Numbered from the stretch's first letter, positions 1 to 8,580 are shown. The stretch is DNA of 64,000 bases from JAJXZP01 sp963787185 (GCA_963787185.1 CAWBCC010000009.1:372001-436000), one strand, 5' to 3'. Made by a program: numbers and translations. The notes: generated from the sequence alone by a model not told the origin.

Positions 1-814
1 CGCCATAGCCTTCACCCGTCCCGACGAAGGCGGTCGGCAGACCCAGCTCCTTGGAGAGCGCGATGGTCATGCCTCCCTTGGCCGTGGAGTCCTGTTTGGT
101 CAGGACCACCCCATCGATCTTGACGGCCGCCCCGAAAGTCTCCGCTTGGCGAAGGCCGTTCTGGCCGGTCGTCGAATCCACGACGAGCAGACGGCGATAG
201 TTCGCGTCCGCGGCCCGCGTGGAAACCACCTTGTCTATCTTCCCGAGCTCGCGCATGAGATCGTTCCGCGTGTGCATACGGCCGGCGGTGTCCGCGATCA
301 CGAGATTCGAGCCCTCGGAGCGGGCGGCCTCGAGAGCGTCCCAGAGCACCGCCCCGGGATCGGCGCCCTGACCCTGCGCCACCACGCGGATGCCGAGCCG
401 GTCGCCATGTATCTGCAGCTGGCTCACCGCCGCGGCCCGGAACGTGTCTCCCGCCGCGAGTATCACGCCTCCGGCCAGCCCCTTTCGCCGGTAGTAGTCG
501 GCGAGCTTCGCGCAGGTCGTGGTCTTGCCGACGCCGTTCACGCCCAGCAGAAGAAAAATATTGAGCATGCCCTGAACGGGAGCGATATCTATCGAACGTC
601 CATAGCGCATGAGAATCGATTTCAAGGCACGACGTATCGCGTCTTCGCCCGCGACACCCTTTTCACGGCAGAGAACGCGCAATTCCTCGGCTACCTCGAC
701 GGCGAGCGCGGGGCCGAGATCGCCCTCCACCAAGAGATCGGCGAGGTCATCGAAAAGTGCTTCGTCTGCTGCGCCCCTGCGGAACAGGGCTTTTATTCTG
801 TCGGCGAAGATCAT
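1..814 (-). CDS. ftsY: Signal recognition particle receptor FtsY (partial, 3' end outside window)
   Basis: FtsY is the SRP-type GTPase that docks ribosome-SRP complexes at the inner membrane. The visible 271 residues show a short N domain, then the NG GTPase core: P-loop GVNGVGKTTT near residue 92, DTFRAAAVSQL, the G3 motif DTAGRMHT and the G4-like TKQDSTAKGG. The usual G4 is TKLD, so L-to-Q is a small variation. The long acidic A domain of E. coli is absent, as in many bacteria. The start is the ATG at 812-814; its ribosome site AGGAG overlaps the stop codon of the upstream PEGA gene, so the two are coupled. The C-terminal helix lies off the left edge. Confidence 0.95.
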   Translation of the reverse strand, partial: MIFADRIKALFRRGAADEALFDDLADLLVEGDLGPALAVEVAEELRVLCREKGVAGEDAIRRALKSILMRYGRSIDIAPVQGMLNIFLLLGVNGVGKTTTCAKLADYYRRKGLAGGVILAAGDTFRAAAVSQLQIHGDRLGIRVVAQGQGADPGAVLWDALEAARSEGSNLVIADTAGRMHTRNDLMRELGKIDKVVSTRAADANYRRLLVVDSTTGQNGLRQAETFGAAVKIDGVVLTKQDSTAKGGMTIALSKELGLPTAFVGTGEGYG

Positions 815-826
815 CGTGCGGCACTC

Positions 827-2329
827 CTAGCGGGTCGAATCGAGATAGCGGACGAGATGGATTATCGCGTTGATCGCGAGCACCACGCTTACGCCGATGG
901 CGGCCTCGAGCGCAATCTGCGAGTTTTGGGCGTTGCTCACTAGCTGTGGATCGCCCGAACGGATCGCCGCCTCGGCATAGCCGTTCTCCAGGCCGACAGT
1001 CAAGGCGGTGACGGGCACGGAAAGAACGAACCATCCCAGGGAGCCGTAAAAGCTGTCCTTGGCCTTGTCGACGCGCCCTCCCGGCCCCAAGCCGTCGGAG
1101 GGTCTGAGAACTATATTCACGTCGGCGGTGCCCGACTTGGGCAGGGTGGTCGTGCCCGGTTCGTAGCCGGGAGCCGAGGCCGACGCGATGATTCGCGTCC
1201 CGTTGAGATCGACGTCCAAGGGGCCGGTGCCTTTTGGGAGCGAATCCAGGGATATCTGAGCCGAGGGCGGCGAGACGCTGACGATCGCCGTACCGGTCTT
1301 TTCGGGATCGAGTCGGACATCCACTCGCTTCCATTCGCCGAGATTCAGGTCGATGACGGACTCGATCGGAACGAAGCCCGGTGCCTCGACCCGCAGTTTG
1401 ACCGGGCCGGATGAAAAACGATAGATCGTCCGCTCGCCCTGGGAAAGATAGGCACCGTCGACCGAGATGCGGGCGGAGTCGGGGGTCGCATCGACGAGAA
1501 GACGCGCGAAAGCCCTTCCCGCGAGCGACTCTTCGATCTTGCGCGCGAAGGACCGGGCCAAAGGCGAGGGATCCTCCGGAGCGCAGAAGCCTTTCCAGGC
1601 GAAGACATCCGTTCCGAGGGACGCGTCGTATCCCCGCAGACTCACTTCGACATACCCCGAAAGATCGCGAAGCGTTCCGAAGACGAGAAGATCTATTTTT
1701 TTCGATGCGGCGATGGAGGAAGGAAGACCCGAGGCGGGATCGATCAGATCTCCCCGGGCATTGCCATCCCAGAGAGCGGAGGGAAGCGTCGTCTCTTCTT
1801 TGGAAGAGGAGGAGCCCGGCGGCGAGCTCAGCTCCGACGCGAGCTTCTCGCGCGCCTTCGCGACATTCTGATCCGAGATGAGCAGATCGGCCGTACGCTG
1901 CGCACGGCTCGAGGCCGGATCGAGAAAGTGCAGGGCGCGGTCGTCGAGCCGGGCGTACAATTCGCCGCCGGCGGCGAATCTGTCCTTTTCCCTCGTACGA
2001 GCGGCGGCCGCCTCGCGTTCGGCCTCGCTGCTATGATGCGGTGGAAGGCTGCCGAGATCGGCGGCGATCAAGAGAGGCATGACCGTCCGCAGCGACGCCA
2101 GATCGGAGTCGGGGCTCTCCGCCGAAAAGCGGGCGAAACCGACGACCCAGGAAGCCGGAGCCGCGGCCGCGATGGCTCCCGCTCCGGCCGATACGTTCGT
2201 CGATGGGGAGGAGGTCGCCGATTGGGATGAACTCGCTCCAACCGTCCCGTTCGGAAGGGTTTGGGCCGACGACGCAGGTTGAGGGATGGCCAGAACGATA
2301 CCGAGACCCAGAAGAAGGAGCGGTCGCAC
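827..2329 (-). CDS. Secreted PEGA-domain envelope protein
   Basis: A 500-residue protein beginning at a GTG (2327-2329) with GGGAGG five bases upstream; a longer reading frame exists, but this start puts a clean signal peptide (VRPLLLLGLGIVLAIP..., Ala-rich cleavage region) at the N terminus. Two tandem PEGA-like repeats (beta-rich, with PDSARISVDG and PPSAQISLD signatures) occupy roughly residues 270-410. Two hydrophobic segments follow near the C terminus. PEGA domains are common in spirochaete surface proteins and are thought to bind the cell wall or other envelope proteins. The gene sits between prfB and ftsY in a tight operon. The exact role is unknown. Confidence 0.8.
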   Translation of the reverse strand: MRPLLLLGLGIVLAIPQPASSAQTLPNGTVGASSSQSATSSPSTNVSAGAGAIAAAAPASWVVGFARFSAESPDSDLASLRTVMPLLIAADLGSLPPHHSSEAEREAAAARTREKDRFAAGGELYARLDDRALHFLDPASSRAQRTADLLISDQNVAKAREKLASELSSPPGSSSSKEETTLPSALWDGNARGDLIDPASGLPSSIAASKKIDLLVFGTLRDLSGYVEVSLRGYDASLGTDVFAWKGFCAPEDPSPLARSFARKIEESLAGRAFARLLVDATPDSARISVDGAYLSQGERTIYRFSSGPVKLRVEAPGFVPIESVIDLNLGEWKRVDVRLDPEKTGTAIVSVSPPSAQISLDSLPKGTGPLDVDLNGTRIIASASAPGYEPGTTTLPKSGTADVNIVLRPSDGLGPGGRVDKAKDSFYGSLGWFVLSVPVTALTVGLENGYAEAAIRSGDPQLVSNAQNSQIALEAAIGVSVVLAINAIIHLVRYLDSTR

Positions 2330-2342
2330 CCCGGCCTCCCGT

Positions 2343-3483
2343 TCAGATGTCCTCGTCCTCGCCGAGGTCTTCAACGAGTGCATTGCCGCCCTGCCACTTC
2401 CAGCGCATGTAGGACTCGACGAACGGATCGATGTCGCCGTCCATGACCGCCTGAACGTTGCCGACCGAAAATTTGTTGCGATGGTCCTTCACCATGGTGT
2501 AGGGCTGGAAGACATAGGACCGAATCTGGGAGCCCCAGGCTATCTCTTTTTTCTCCGAGGCGAATCGAGCATTCTCTTTATCCTTTTCCTGTCGATAGTG
2601 CTCGTAGAGCCGCGATTTCAGGACGCTCAAGGCCACATCCTTGTTCTTGTACTGACTTCGTTCATTCTGGCAGGTGACGACGATGCCGGTCGGAATGTGC
2701 GTCATGCGTACGGCCGAGTCGGTTTTGTTGACCTTCTGTCCTCCGGCGCCGCCCGCTCTATACGTGTCGATTCGGAGGTCCTCCGGCCTGATATCCACCT
2801 CGATCGAATCGTCGAGGACGGGAAGGACATAGACGGATGCGAAGGACGTATGCCTGCGGGCATTGGCGTCGAAAGGAGATATCCGCACCAGGCGATGGAC
2901 TCCGGACTCTCCCTTCAGGTAGCCGTATGCGAAATCACCTTCGATTTCGAGTGTAGCCGATTTGATCCCGCCTTCGGACTCGAGGACGTCCACCACTTCC
3001 GCCTTGAACTTGCGCCGCTCCGCCCAGCGCGTGTACATGCGGAGAAGCATGCCTGCCCAATCGCATGCTTCCGTTCCGCCGGAGCCGGCGTGTATGGAGA
3101 GGAATGCACCCGATTTGTCTGCCTCGCCGGAGAGAAGTTCGAGAATGATCGCCTTGTCGAAGCGGCTTTCTATGTCCTTGAACGAAGCGCGAATGTCGAC
3201 TTCCATCGAATCGTCGCCCTCGTCCCGCGCCATGACGAGGACCTCGCCCAGAGCCTCGACGTCGGTCTTGAGACGCTTCCAGGTTTCGAGACGGTCCCTG
3301 ATCTGCTTTATCTCGGTCATCACGCGGCCGGCTTTGGCGCCGTCGTTCCAGAAGCCGGGATCAGCGGTAAGTCCTTCCTTTTGCCCTATCTGTCTCTCGA
3401 GGGTCGCCGGGTCAAAGACGCCCCCAGATATCGAGAATCTCTCCCCGGAGCGAGACGATGGGAGCTGCGATGTCGTCGAGCAT
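2343..3483 (-). CDS. prfB: Peptide chain release factor 2, with programmed +1 frameshift
   Basis: RF2 ends translation at UGA and UAA. The gene starts at ATG 3481-3483 behind AGGAGG and reads 23 codons to an in-frame TGA at 3412-3414. It continues only if the ribosome slips +1 at CTT-TGA-C, giving 379 residues. After the shift the full family architecture is present: coiled N domain, the codon-reading tripeptide SPF (in RISPFDANAR) and the peptidyl-tRNA hydrolysis motif GGQ (in GAGGQKVNK). An automatic call that begins at the GTG/ATG near 3321 would lose 53 residues. The stop of the upstream Cas2-like gene lies 9 bases before the start, so the two are co-transcribed. Confidence 0.95.
3411..3426 (-). 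promoter_or_regulatory. RF2 programmed frameshift site
   Basis: Read on the minus strand the codons are TGG GGG CGT CTT TGA C. This matches the classic bacterial site: an internal Shine-Dalgarno-like G run, three bases of spacing, the slippery CTT, then TGA followed by C, which makes a poor stop. Low RF2 slows termination and lets the +1 slip happen, so RF2 regulates its own synthesis. Confidence 0.93.
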
Positions 3484-3492
3484 TATGTCCTC

Positions 3493-3783
3493 CTACTCGC
3501 GGGGACGGGATGGATCGCGTACGATGATCCGACGCCAGCGATTTTCCTTGAGCACGGTCAGCGCGAGCGTTCCCTCTACCGGATACTGATAGAGACGAAC
3601 GGTGTCGTAGGAATCCGTGATGCGATCTATATCGCGTTTGAGCGCCGCGAGAAGCTTGTCCGTGAGCGATGCGCACTCGAAGCAGGCTTTTTGGACGCGT
3701 TCGAAACCGTATTGCGGCAGCAGATTGTAGAGCGCAGAACGAGAATCTTCGCTTCCCATATCGCAGACTACAGCCACGAACAT
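3493..3783 (-). CDS. Stand-alone Cas2-like protein
   Basis: A 96-residue protein with the compact Cas2/VapD-type ferredoxin fold pattern: first strand MFVAVVCDM carrying the conserved Asp at position 8, a helix, then the GFERVQKACFEC stretch typical of the second strand and turn, and a C-terminal VRLYQYP strand. No other cas gene and no repeat array is visible in the 64 kb, so a CRISPR role is not supported. It heads the prfB-PEGA-ftsY operon. No Shine-Dalgarno precedes the ATG, but a TAnnnT -10 box ends six bases before it, so the message is probably leaderless. Function unknown; possibilities are a housekeeping nuclease or a Cas2-fold RNA-binding protein. Confidence 0.6.
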   Translation of the reverse strand: MFVAVVCDMGSEDSRSALYNLLPQYGFERVQKACFECASLTDKLLAALKRDIDRITDSYDTVRLYQYPVEGTLALTVLKENRWRRIIVRDPSRPRE

Positions 3784-3789
3784 GGAGAT

Positions 3790-3818
3790 ATGGTAGCCGA
3801 AAAGAAATGGACCGTCAA
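3790..3818 (-). promoter_or_regulatory. Promoter of the Cas2-like/prfB operon (leaderless type)
   Basis: TTGACG (3813-3818), 17-base spacer, TACCAT (3790-3795). The -10 box ends six bases before the ATG at 3783, so the expected transcription start falls on or next to the start codon. Confidence 0.6.
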
Positions 3819-3871
3819 TTCGCCGGGTAGCCCTCTGGAAGGCGGGGCCGCGATCCGATAATCATATCGGT

Positions 3872-5192
3872 ATGTATAGAATCCGGCGCGCGACTCTGGC
3901 AGTTCTCACGGCGGCGAGCCTGGCGGGATCGGCCTTCGTCTATTGTCAATCGGCCGCCGGCCCATCCTCGACGAGCCCGACCGGAGCCGAAGCCGTTTTC
4001 GCGCCCTTCCCCTCCCATATAAGCGCGGAGCCGCTGGCCGGAGGGATCAAATTGCGTTGGATCGACTCTCCCGACGTCGCCGGATCCTACGCGATCTACC
4101 GCTCTGCGACGCCGGTCACCGCATCGAATGTGGATTCGGCGACGCGCCTGGCCACGGTCGCCCGCGGGACGCAGAGTTATACGGACCGCCCCCCGGATTC
4201 GAAGCCCTATTATTATCTGATACTGGCGCTCGCCGCCGACGGCACGCCCTATAGAATCGTCATCCCCGCGCGCAACTCCACCATGGCGGCGGTCCGGGCG
4301 CCGGCTCCGGAGCCATCGGCCGCAAGCGCCCCCGCGACGGTCGGGACGCCCGTCTCCACGACGCCCCTTCCTGCGATAGACGGACTGAAGGCCACGGCCA
4401 AGGGCGATGCCATTCTGCTTTCGTATCGGCCGGCCGTCGCTGGAATACGCCTGGTCGTCTATCGCGGAACCGCACCCATAACGGAATCGGCGGACCTGCT
4501 CGATGCCGCTCTGATCGCCACTTTCAAAGACAAGAACGGTAGCTTCGCGGACTATCCGGTTCCGGGTTTGGATTATTGGTACGCGGTGCTCGGCGAGGAC
4601 AATCTCAAGGCGGGGCATATAGAGCTGCGGCAGGGACACGATGTCACCTCTCAGCCGATCCGCATCGCCGCGCCTTCGTCGAACGAAGGGACTGTCGCAG
4701 AAGGTCCCAGTCCGCGCACGAGGCCTCTGCCCATCCTGGTCTTGAACAGAGCGCCGGAGGAAGGCGCGGCTCCGCTGCCTCCTTCGGTCCTTCCCCCGAC
4801 CAGAGTCGCGCTCGCACCGGAAACCGAAAAGGCCGTCGCCTTTCTTCTCGGATCGGAACCCGAATCCAGACCCTCGATGCCCGTTCTCGAAAATTCTATC
4901 CGAAGAGCTCGGCAATCCTTCGGGCGGCGAAGACTACGCCCTTTCGCTCATCGTTTCCGGCAAACTCGACGCCAGCGATTGGAAAGGCGCAGTGGACGAA
5001 CTGGACAAGTACCTTTCGCTGAACCGGAGCCATGCGGTCGGCGCGCGGGCCCATTTTTATCTCGGCGAAGCGCTGGCGAATACCGGCGCTTTCCGCGATG
5101 CCTTCTTCGAACTGCTGACCGCCCGGCAGGACTACCCGGCGGAAACCAAGCCCTGGATCGACTACGTACTCTTCAACCTGAGGAACGGCTGA
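3872..5192 (+). pseudogene. Secreted FN3/TPR-like protein gene with a one-base frameshift
   Basis: The N-terminal part has a signal peptide (about residues 1-25) and two fibronectin-III-like modules (roughly 45-130 and 165-265), each with YRSATP/YRGTAP and YYYLI/YWYAV strand motifs, followed by a Pro-rich linker. At the A run 4890-4893 the frame breaks: the sensible continuation is in the +1 frame, reading ELGNPSGGEDYALSL and then a TPR-like tail (DELDKYLSL, HFYLGEALANTG, FFELLTARQDYP) to a stop at 5190-5192. Removing one A joins the halves into about 439 residues. This is either a sequencing or assembly slip in a homopolymer or a recent inactivation. The role is probably extracytoplasmic. 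Confidence 0.7.
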
Positions 5193-5546
5193 CGCGCCAT
5201 TCATTGTCCGGCTGTCCAATAAGAGCCATCCTGTTTTCGTCTCCCTCTCGAAAGCTTCCAAGTGACATTGCAGAGCGGGTCCCGCCGCCTTGCGATGCCC
5301 GTAGAATCTGCGACGGGATTCATCCCCGAAGGCCGCCCTACTTCCACGGCAACCCCGCCTCAGCAGGCCCCATCGCCCCTCTCTGCTGACTACAAAGCCA
5401 TGAAAGCAGCAGCGACTGATCCGGCCTCGGGATAGGGGCCGGAATAAAGTTTGGGGCTTCCGGGTTTAGTGCGGGTCAGCAATCGGAGGCTCCGGCAGCC
5501 GATGAACCGCCCCTGGTTTGCCGGAGACCAAAATCTTTGCGAGCTT
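5193..5546 (+). other. Gene-free spacer at the left edge of the accessory region
   Basis: About 350 bases with no reading frame of plausible composition, no recognisable RNA gene and no clear repeat. It lies between the broken FN3 gene and an IS3 fragment and probably consists of decayed sequence. Confidence 0.4.
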
Positions 5547-5624
5547 ATGGTTATGGGCAAAGCAAACAGATTCTCTCCCGAGGTTCGGGAGCGGGCGGTA
5601 CGCTTGGTCGGGGAGCAACAAGAC
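5547..5624 (+). pseudogene. IS3-family transposase OrfA, N-terminal fragment
   Basis: From ATG 5547 or 5553 the frame reads MGKANRFSPEVRERAVRLV, the characteristic beginning of IS3/IS911-type OrfA (HTH_Tnp_1). After about 23 residues similarity stops and the frame runs into unrelated sequence. No OrfB, terminal repeat or rest of the helix-turn-helix is present, so this is a relic of an old insertion. Confidence 0.7.
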
Positions 5625-5942
5625 GGGGCCGCGGACGCGCGCGCTCGACGGTACGCTCCGGCCCGTTTTTGAAGATGATATCCCGGTCTTGCCGACAAAA
5701 CCGCTCACGAACCCGAACGAGCATCAGCGTGACACACCACAAATCCTTATGCTCTCCTTCATGGCCCACAACACGAATCCCTGAAGAACCGAAACAAAAT
5801 CTCTATGTCGAATTTTCACCATCGTCATTCGTCGTTTGAGTAGAGCGCAAACTCGAGGCGGTCTTTGGCCGGCTAAATGGTAGCGGAAGCAATGAGCCAT
5901 AAGCGCTTTGAACGGCTTTCAGGAACATTAGGAGGATCGGCG
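5625..5942 (+). other. Gene-free spacer after the IS3 relic
   Basis: About 320 bases in which no coding region, RNA gene or repeat could be supported. Small open frames on both strands overlap one another and resemble no family. The GC content falls toward the reductase gene that follows. Confidence 0.4.
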
Positions 5943-6545
5943 ATGAGAAAGGTAATTGCATCTGTTTTCGTGACTGTTGATGGTGTCTACCAGGCACCAG
6001 GTGACCCCAACGAGTTCGAGCGTGGCGGGTGGGTGTTTCGGTATTCGAAGATCTCTAATGACTCATTGAAGTATGCAACCGACCAGCTTTTCTCTAGTGA
6101 CGCCCTTCTTCTCGGACGATCAACGTACGAAGGCTTCGCAAAGGCTTGGCCGACTCAGGTAAATGACCCTGTCGGCTACGGAAAGAGGATGAATAGTCTG
6201 CCCAAATACGTTGTCTCGACCACGTTAAAAACGGCAGATTGGAACAACTCAATAATCCTTGACAGAAATTTCTCGCAAAAGGTTACCGAGCTAAAGCACC
6301 AGCCTGGTCAGGACATCTTGGTCTTCGGAAGCGGTAAGCTTGTAAATAGCCTGCTAACGGCACATTTGCTCGATGAGCTCAGGCTCGTGGTCATCCCGGT
6401 GGTCCTGGGTGGCGGGAAGCGGCTGTTCACCGAAGGTATCCCAGAATGCATGAGGCTTGTTGATGCGCGACCGTTCACTTCTGGCGTAGTGATTCTCGCC
6501 TATCAACCTATTGGGAACGCAGAACAGATTGGACAGGTTGCTTGA
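5943..6545 (+). CDS. RibD C-terminal / dihydrofolate-reductase-like family protein
   Basis: A 200-residue cytoplasmic protein of the RibD_C/DHFR-like superfamily, as in YyaP/YwjB-type proteins. Visible signatures are MRKVIASVFVTVDGV at the start, LLLGRSTYEGF, KYVVSTTL, DILVFGSGKLVNSLL and VIPVVLGGGKRLF. The start is ATG 5943, eight bases after a strong AGGAGG, not the upstream in-frame ATGs. Family members bind NADPH, but the substrate is generally unknown. Codon use is clearly less GC-rich than the chromosomal background and the gene lies in a scarred accessory stretch, so recent horizontal arrival is likely. The next readable fragment downstream is YciI-like, a common companion. Confidence 0.85.
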   Translation: MRKVIASVFVTVDGVYQAPGDPNEFERGGWVFRYSKISNDSLKYATDQLFSSDALLLGRSTYEGFAKAWPTQVNDPVGYGKRMNSLPKYVVSTTLKTADWNNSIILDRNFSQKVTELKHQPGQDILVFGSGKLVNSLLTAHLLDELRLVVIPVVLGGGKRLFTEGIPECMRLVDARPFTSGVVILAYQPIGNAEQIGQVA

Positions 6546-6842
6546 GCCAGAAGACTGGCGGATCTCAGCTACCCGGCTGACTGAGGTGCCAAGTGGACCC
6601 TTCGGCTGGAGTGACGGCGGCTATCGAGCTCCGGCCATCTTCCGAAGGGCTTTTGGCCCTCTTCAAGTTGAACGAAGAATAGAGGACAATGGCTTCAGTC
6701 GATTTTGAGCGGCTCTCGGAGCCCCTGGAGTATATAGCAATGAAGCCGCATGGAACCGAACCCAACACGATGAGAGGTGGTTCCAAGAACGATCGGTAAA
6801 CGAGGCACACCATTTCACGATTTGAACAGGCGGAGGTGAAAT
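6546..6842 (+). other. Non-coding or decayed stretch between reductase and YciI fragment
   Basis: About 300 bases with only short open frames that resemble nothing. It ends in the good ribosome site GGAGGTGA for the YciI-like start. Confidence 0.4.
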
Positions 6843-6938
6843 ATGAGATTCATGATGTTAATGATCCCAAGGGGATGGCTCAAGCCTTGTAAGTTGTTAT
6901 ACTGCAAGGCTTTATTTTTTCCGTTGACGTTATGTTGA
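6843..6938 (+). pseudogene. YciI-like (DGPF-domain) protein, N-terminal fragment
   Basis: Behind GGAGGTGAAAT the frame begins MRFMMLMIPRGW, which matches the usual opening of YciI/DGPF-domain proteins (MRFMMLMIPKGY-type). The match ends after about 12 residues, where a hairpin and integrase-promoter sequence begin, and the frame stops at 6938. I read this as a gene cut by whatever brought the integrase. The match is short, so confidence is limited, but the start codon and ribosome site fit. Confidence 0.55.
6882..6920 (+). terminator. Rho-independent terminator
   Basis: Perfect 8-base stem AAGCCTTG (6882-6889) / CAAGGCTT (6905-6912) with a 15-base loop, followed by TATTTTTT. It lies between the YciI fragment and the integrase promoter and would insulate the integrase from upstream transcription. 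Confidence 0.75.
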
Positions 6939-6963
6939 CGTAATAACCTTTCGGATTTACCCT
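6935..6963 (+). promoter_or_regulatory. Promoter of the integrase remnant (leaderless type)
   Basis: TTGACG (6935-6940), 17-base spacer, TACCCT (6958-6963), then six bases to the ATG at 6970. No Shine-Dalgarno is present. Confidence 0.55.
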
Positions 6964-6969
6964 TCCTTC

Positions 6970-7419
6970 ATGCCCAGGCCGAAAAAAGATGTTCGTTTAT
7001 GGTTTCGCCGCGACCTTCCAGCTCCCTGCTACTGTGTCCAATACATCGAGCTGCCGGGGCGCTGGATCGTGACCCATGAGGCCACGGAGGAGCGCGCTCT
7101 CGCGTGGGCGCGCCGGAATCGGGCGCGGCTGAACGCCGAGAGGGGGCCCGAGCTCCGCGACTTCGCGGCGGGGATATTCGATCCCGCTGGCGAGTGGGTA
7201 CGGCGCCGGCGGGCGAAGGGGCACGCGATCGGCGCGGCCGCGCTGGCGAACCATGCTGGGCGGCTCCGGAATCACATCATCCCGGAGTGGGGGGAGCGCG
7301 AGCTCGCCTCGATCCACCGCTCCGAGGCGATGACGCGGCACTACCGGCACCCGGACGCGGAAAGCCTCCTGCGCGCGGGGCTGGCGGCGCGGGAGGCTTT
7401 GGACAAGGCGAGAGGGTAG
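6970..7419 (+). pseudogene. Tyrosine recombinase (phage/ICE integrase), internally deleted
   Basis: The 149-residue open frame joins the two ends of a tyrosine integrase. Residues 1-60 look like the arm-binding beginning (PRPKKDVRLWFRRD, Trp/Tyr-rich strands) and about 65-115 like a SAM-like core-binding domain (FAAGIFDPAGEWVRRR, LRNHIIPEWGERELASI). The frame then jumps to a typical extreme C terminus, MTRHYRHPDAE, the segment around and after the catalytic Tyr. The catalytic domain with the Arg-Lys-His-Arg residues is missing. The frame stays open, so this is an in-frame deletion of about 200 codons. It marks an old integration of a phage or conjugative element. Confidence 0.7.
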
Positions 7420-7422
7420 GGC

Positions 7423-7899
7423 TTAAGGCAGCGCGATTATCTTGTGGATCGCCTCGAGCCCCTTGGGTGGTATCGTGATGGGCTCGCCATAGTATTGCAG
7501 CTTAATGTCGTTGCTCGTCGCCATGGCTGATACAGCCTCTTCCGGGAGCGTGAGCTCGATGGTTTCCGAGACGATGCCGTTGTTCAATATTCCCCGGCTC
7601 GGTTGATCGTCCGAAAGATCGTAAAGTTGACCATCAACGGCCAGGGTCGCCTTGTCCATAAAGCGCCAGCCGTAGCCGCGATACCATACCTCAAGGCCAT
7701 ACCCCTTTGCTCCGTTCCTTTCCAGCCGGATCATAGACACGAGCGTGCCGGGGCTCGTACCACTGCTGTAGACGTAGGCTCGGTATGCGTCGATATCTCC
7801 CTTGAGATTCACCATGTGCTGATGCTGTATCTGGCCGAAGGATGCGCAGCCGAAAAAGAAGACCAAGGCGACCGCCAGTAGAGCAAAGAACCTTTTCAT
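7423..7899 (-). CDS. Small lipoprotein
   Basis: A 158-residue protein with a lipoprotein signal peptide (MKRFFALLAVALVFFFGC, lipid attachment at Cys18). It begins at ATG 7897-7899 behind GGGGTGG. The mature part is predicted beta-rich (VSMIRLERNG, YGLEVWYRGYGWRFMDKATL) and resembles short lipoproteins found on mobile regions, with no firm family. The stop codon abuts the end of the integrase remnant, tail to tail. Function unknown. Confidence 0.65.
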   Translation of the reverse strand: MKRFFALLAVALVFFFGCASFGQIQHQHMVNLKGDIDAYRAYVYSSGTSPGTLVSMIRLERNGAKGYGLEVWYRGYGWRFMDKATLAVDGQLYDLSDDQPSRGILNNGIVSETIELTLPEEAVSAMATSNDIKLQYYGEPITIPPKGLEAIHKIIALP

Positions 7900-7913
7900 G
7901 TTCCACCCCCCAA

Positions 7914-8315
7914 TTATTTATGCGTATCAATATACGCTTTCAAATTGATAATCATTTTATCAAGCTCAAGCAACATAAATGCTATTCTATTTTTTCGAGC
8001 AAGTATAGGATCTAATTTAGTGGTGGTACTTTGGTTTATGCTAATTTTCTCAAAAGTCTGCGCAGCCCTTAGCAATTTACCCAAAGAGCCTCTTCCGTAT
8101 GCGCGAGGCCCGATCGAATGTTTTTTGTTAGATATTTCGAGTTGCATCTGTTTTGCCTGGATGCTCAATTCTGATTTTTCTATCTGCCATTGTTTTTTGA
8201 TAATCTGTAGTTGCTGGATCGCGGTCTGGGCTTCAGTAGCATTATTTATTTTTACTTCAATTTCATGATCTCCAAATATACGAATAATATCATGCATATC
8301 CTTGCCATTATTCAT
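7914..8315 (-). CDS. Hypothetical protein, AT-rich gene
   Basis: A 133-residue protein with a helical, probably coiled-coil centre (AQTAIQQLQIIKKQWQIEK, AKQMQLEISNKK) and a C-terminal helix. The codon use is strikingly AT-rich for this genome, which points to recent transfer, probably with the phage-like remnant beside it. It starts at ATG 8313-8315 behind AGGGG and lies just upstream of the lipoprotein gene, possibly in one transcript. I recognise no family. Confidence 0.55.
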   Translation of the reverse strand: MNNGKDMHDIIRIFGDHEIEVKINNATEAQTAIQQLQIIKKQWQIEKSELSIQAKQMQLEISNKKHSIGPRAYGRGSLGKLLRAAQTFEKISINQSTTTKLDPILARKNRIAFMLLELDKMIINLKAYIDTHK

Positions 8316-8572
8316 GCATAACCCCTGTCATATTCATATTAGGGAAAGCAAGTATTCTTCTTGATGTTAATCTATTTTAATTTCTGGCAAGAGCCAGTTA
8401 GCCCCCGCCGGCTTCGACCGCCCTCGCCCTCCTACGCTCCGCGTAGGTATGGGCGAGGGTCGCGATCGGCTCAAGTTCTGGCTCTTCTAGAATCAGAAGG
8501 TCCTCGACGATTGAAGCGATTCGCGAGGGCGGCCGCCAGCCGGCGGGGGCCTCGCCTGTTACGAGATATTCA

Positions 8573-8580
8573 ACATTTAC
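8573..8580. repeat. Target-site duplication, left copy
   Basis: ACATTTAC directly abuts the left end of the ISL3 element and is repeated at 9890-9897. Confidence 0.93.

Noticed and set aside
3493..3783. Remnant of a CRISPR-Cas locus
   Set aside because: No array-like repeats, leader or other cas genes were seen in the window; only the Cas2-like fold is supported.
6921..6960. Direct repeat TTGACGTTA / TTGACGTAA as a possible attachment-site core
   Set aside because: The second copy is explained as the -35 region of the integrase promoter, and no matching copy was seen at the other side of the accessory region.
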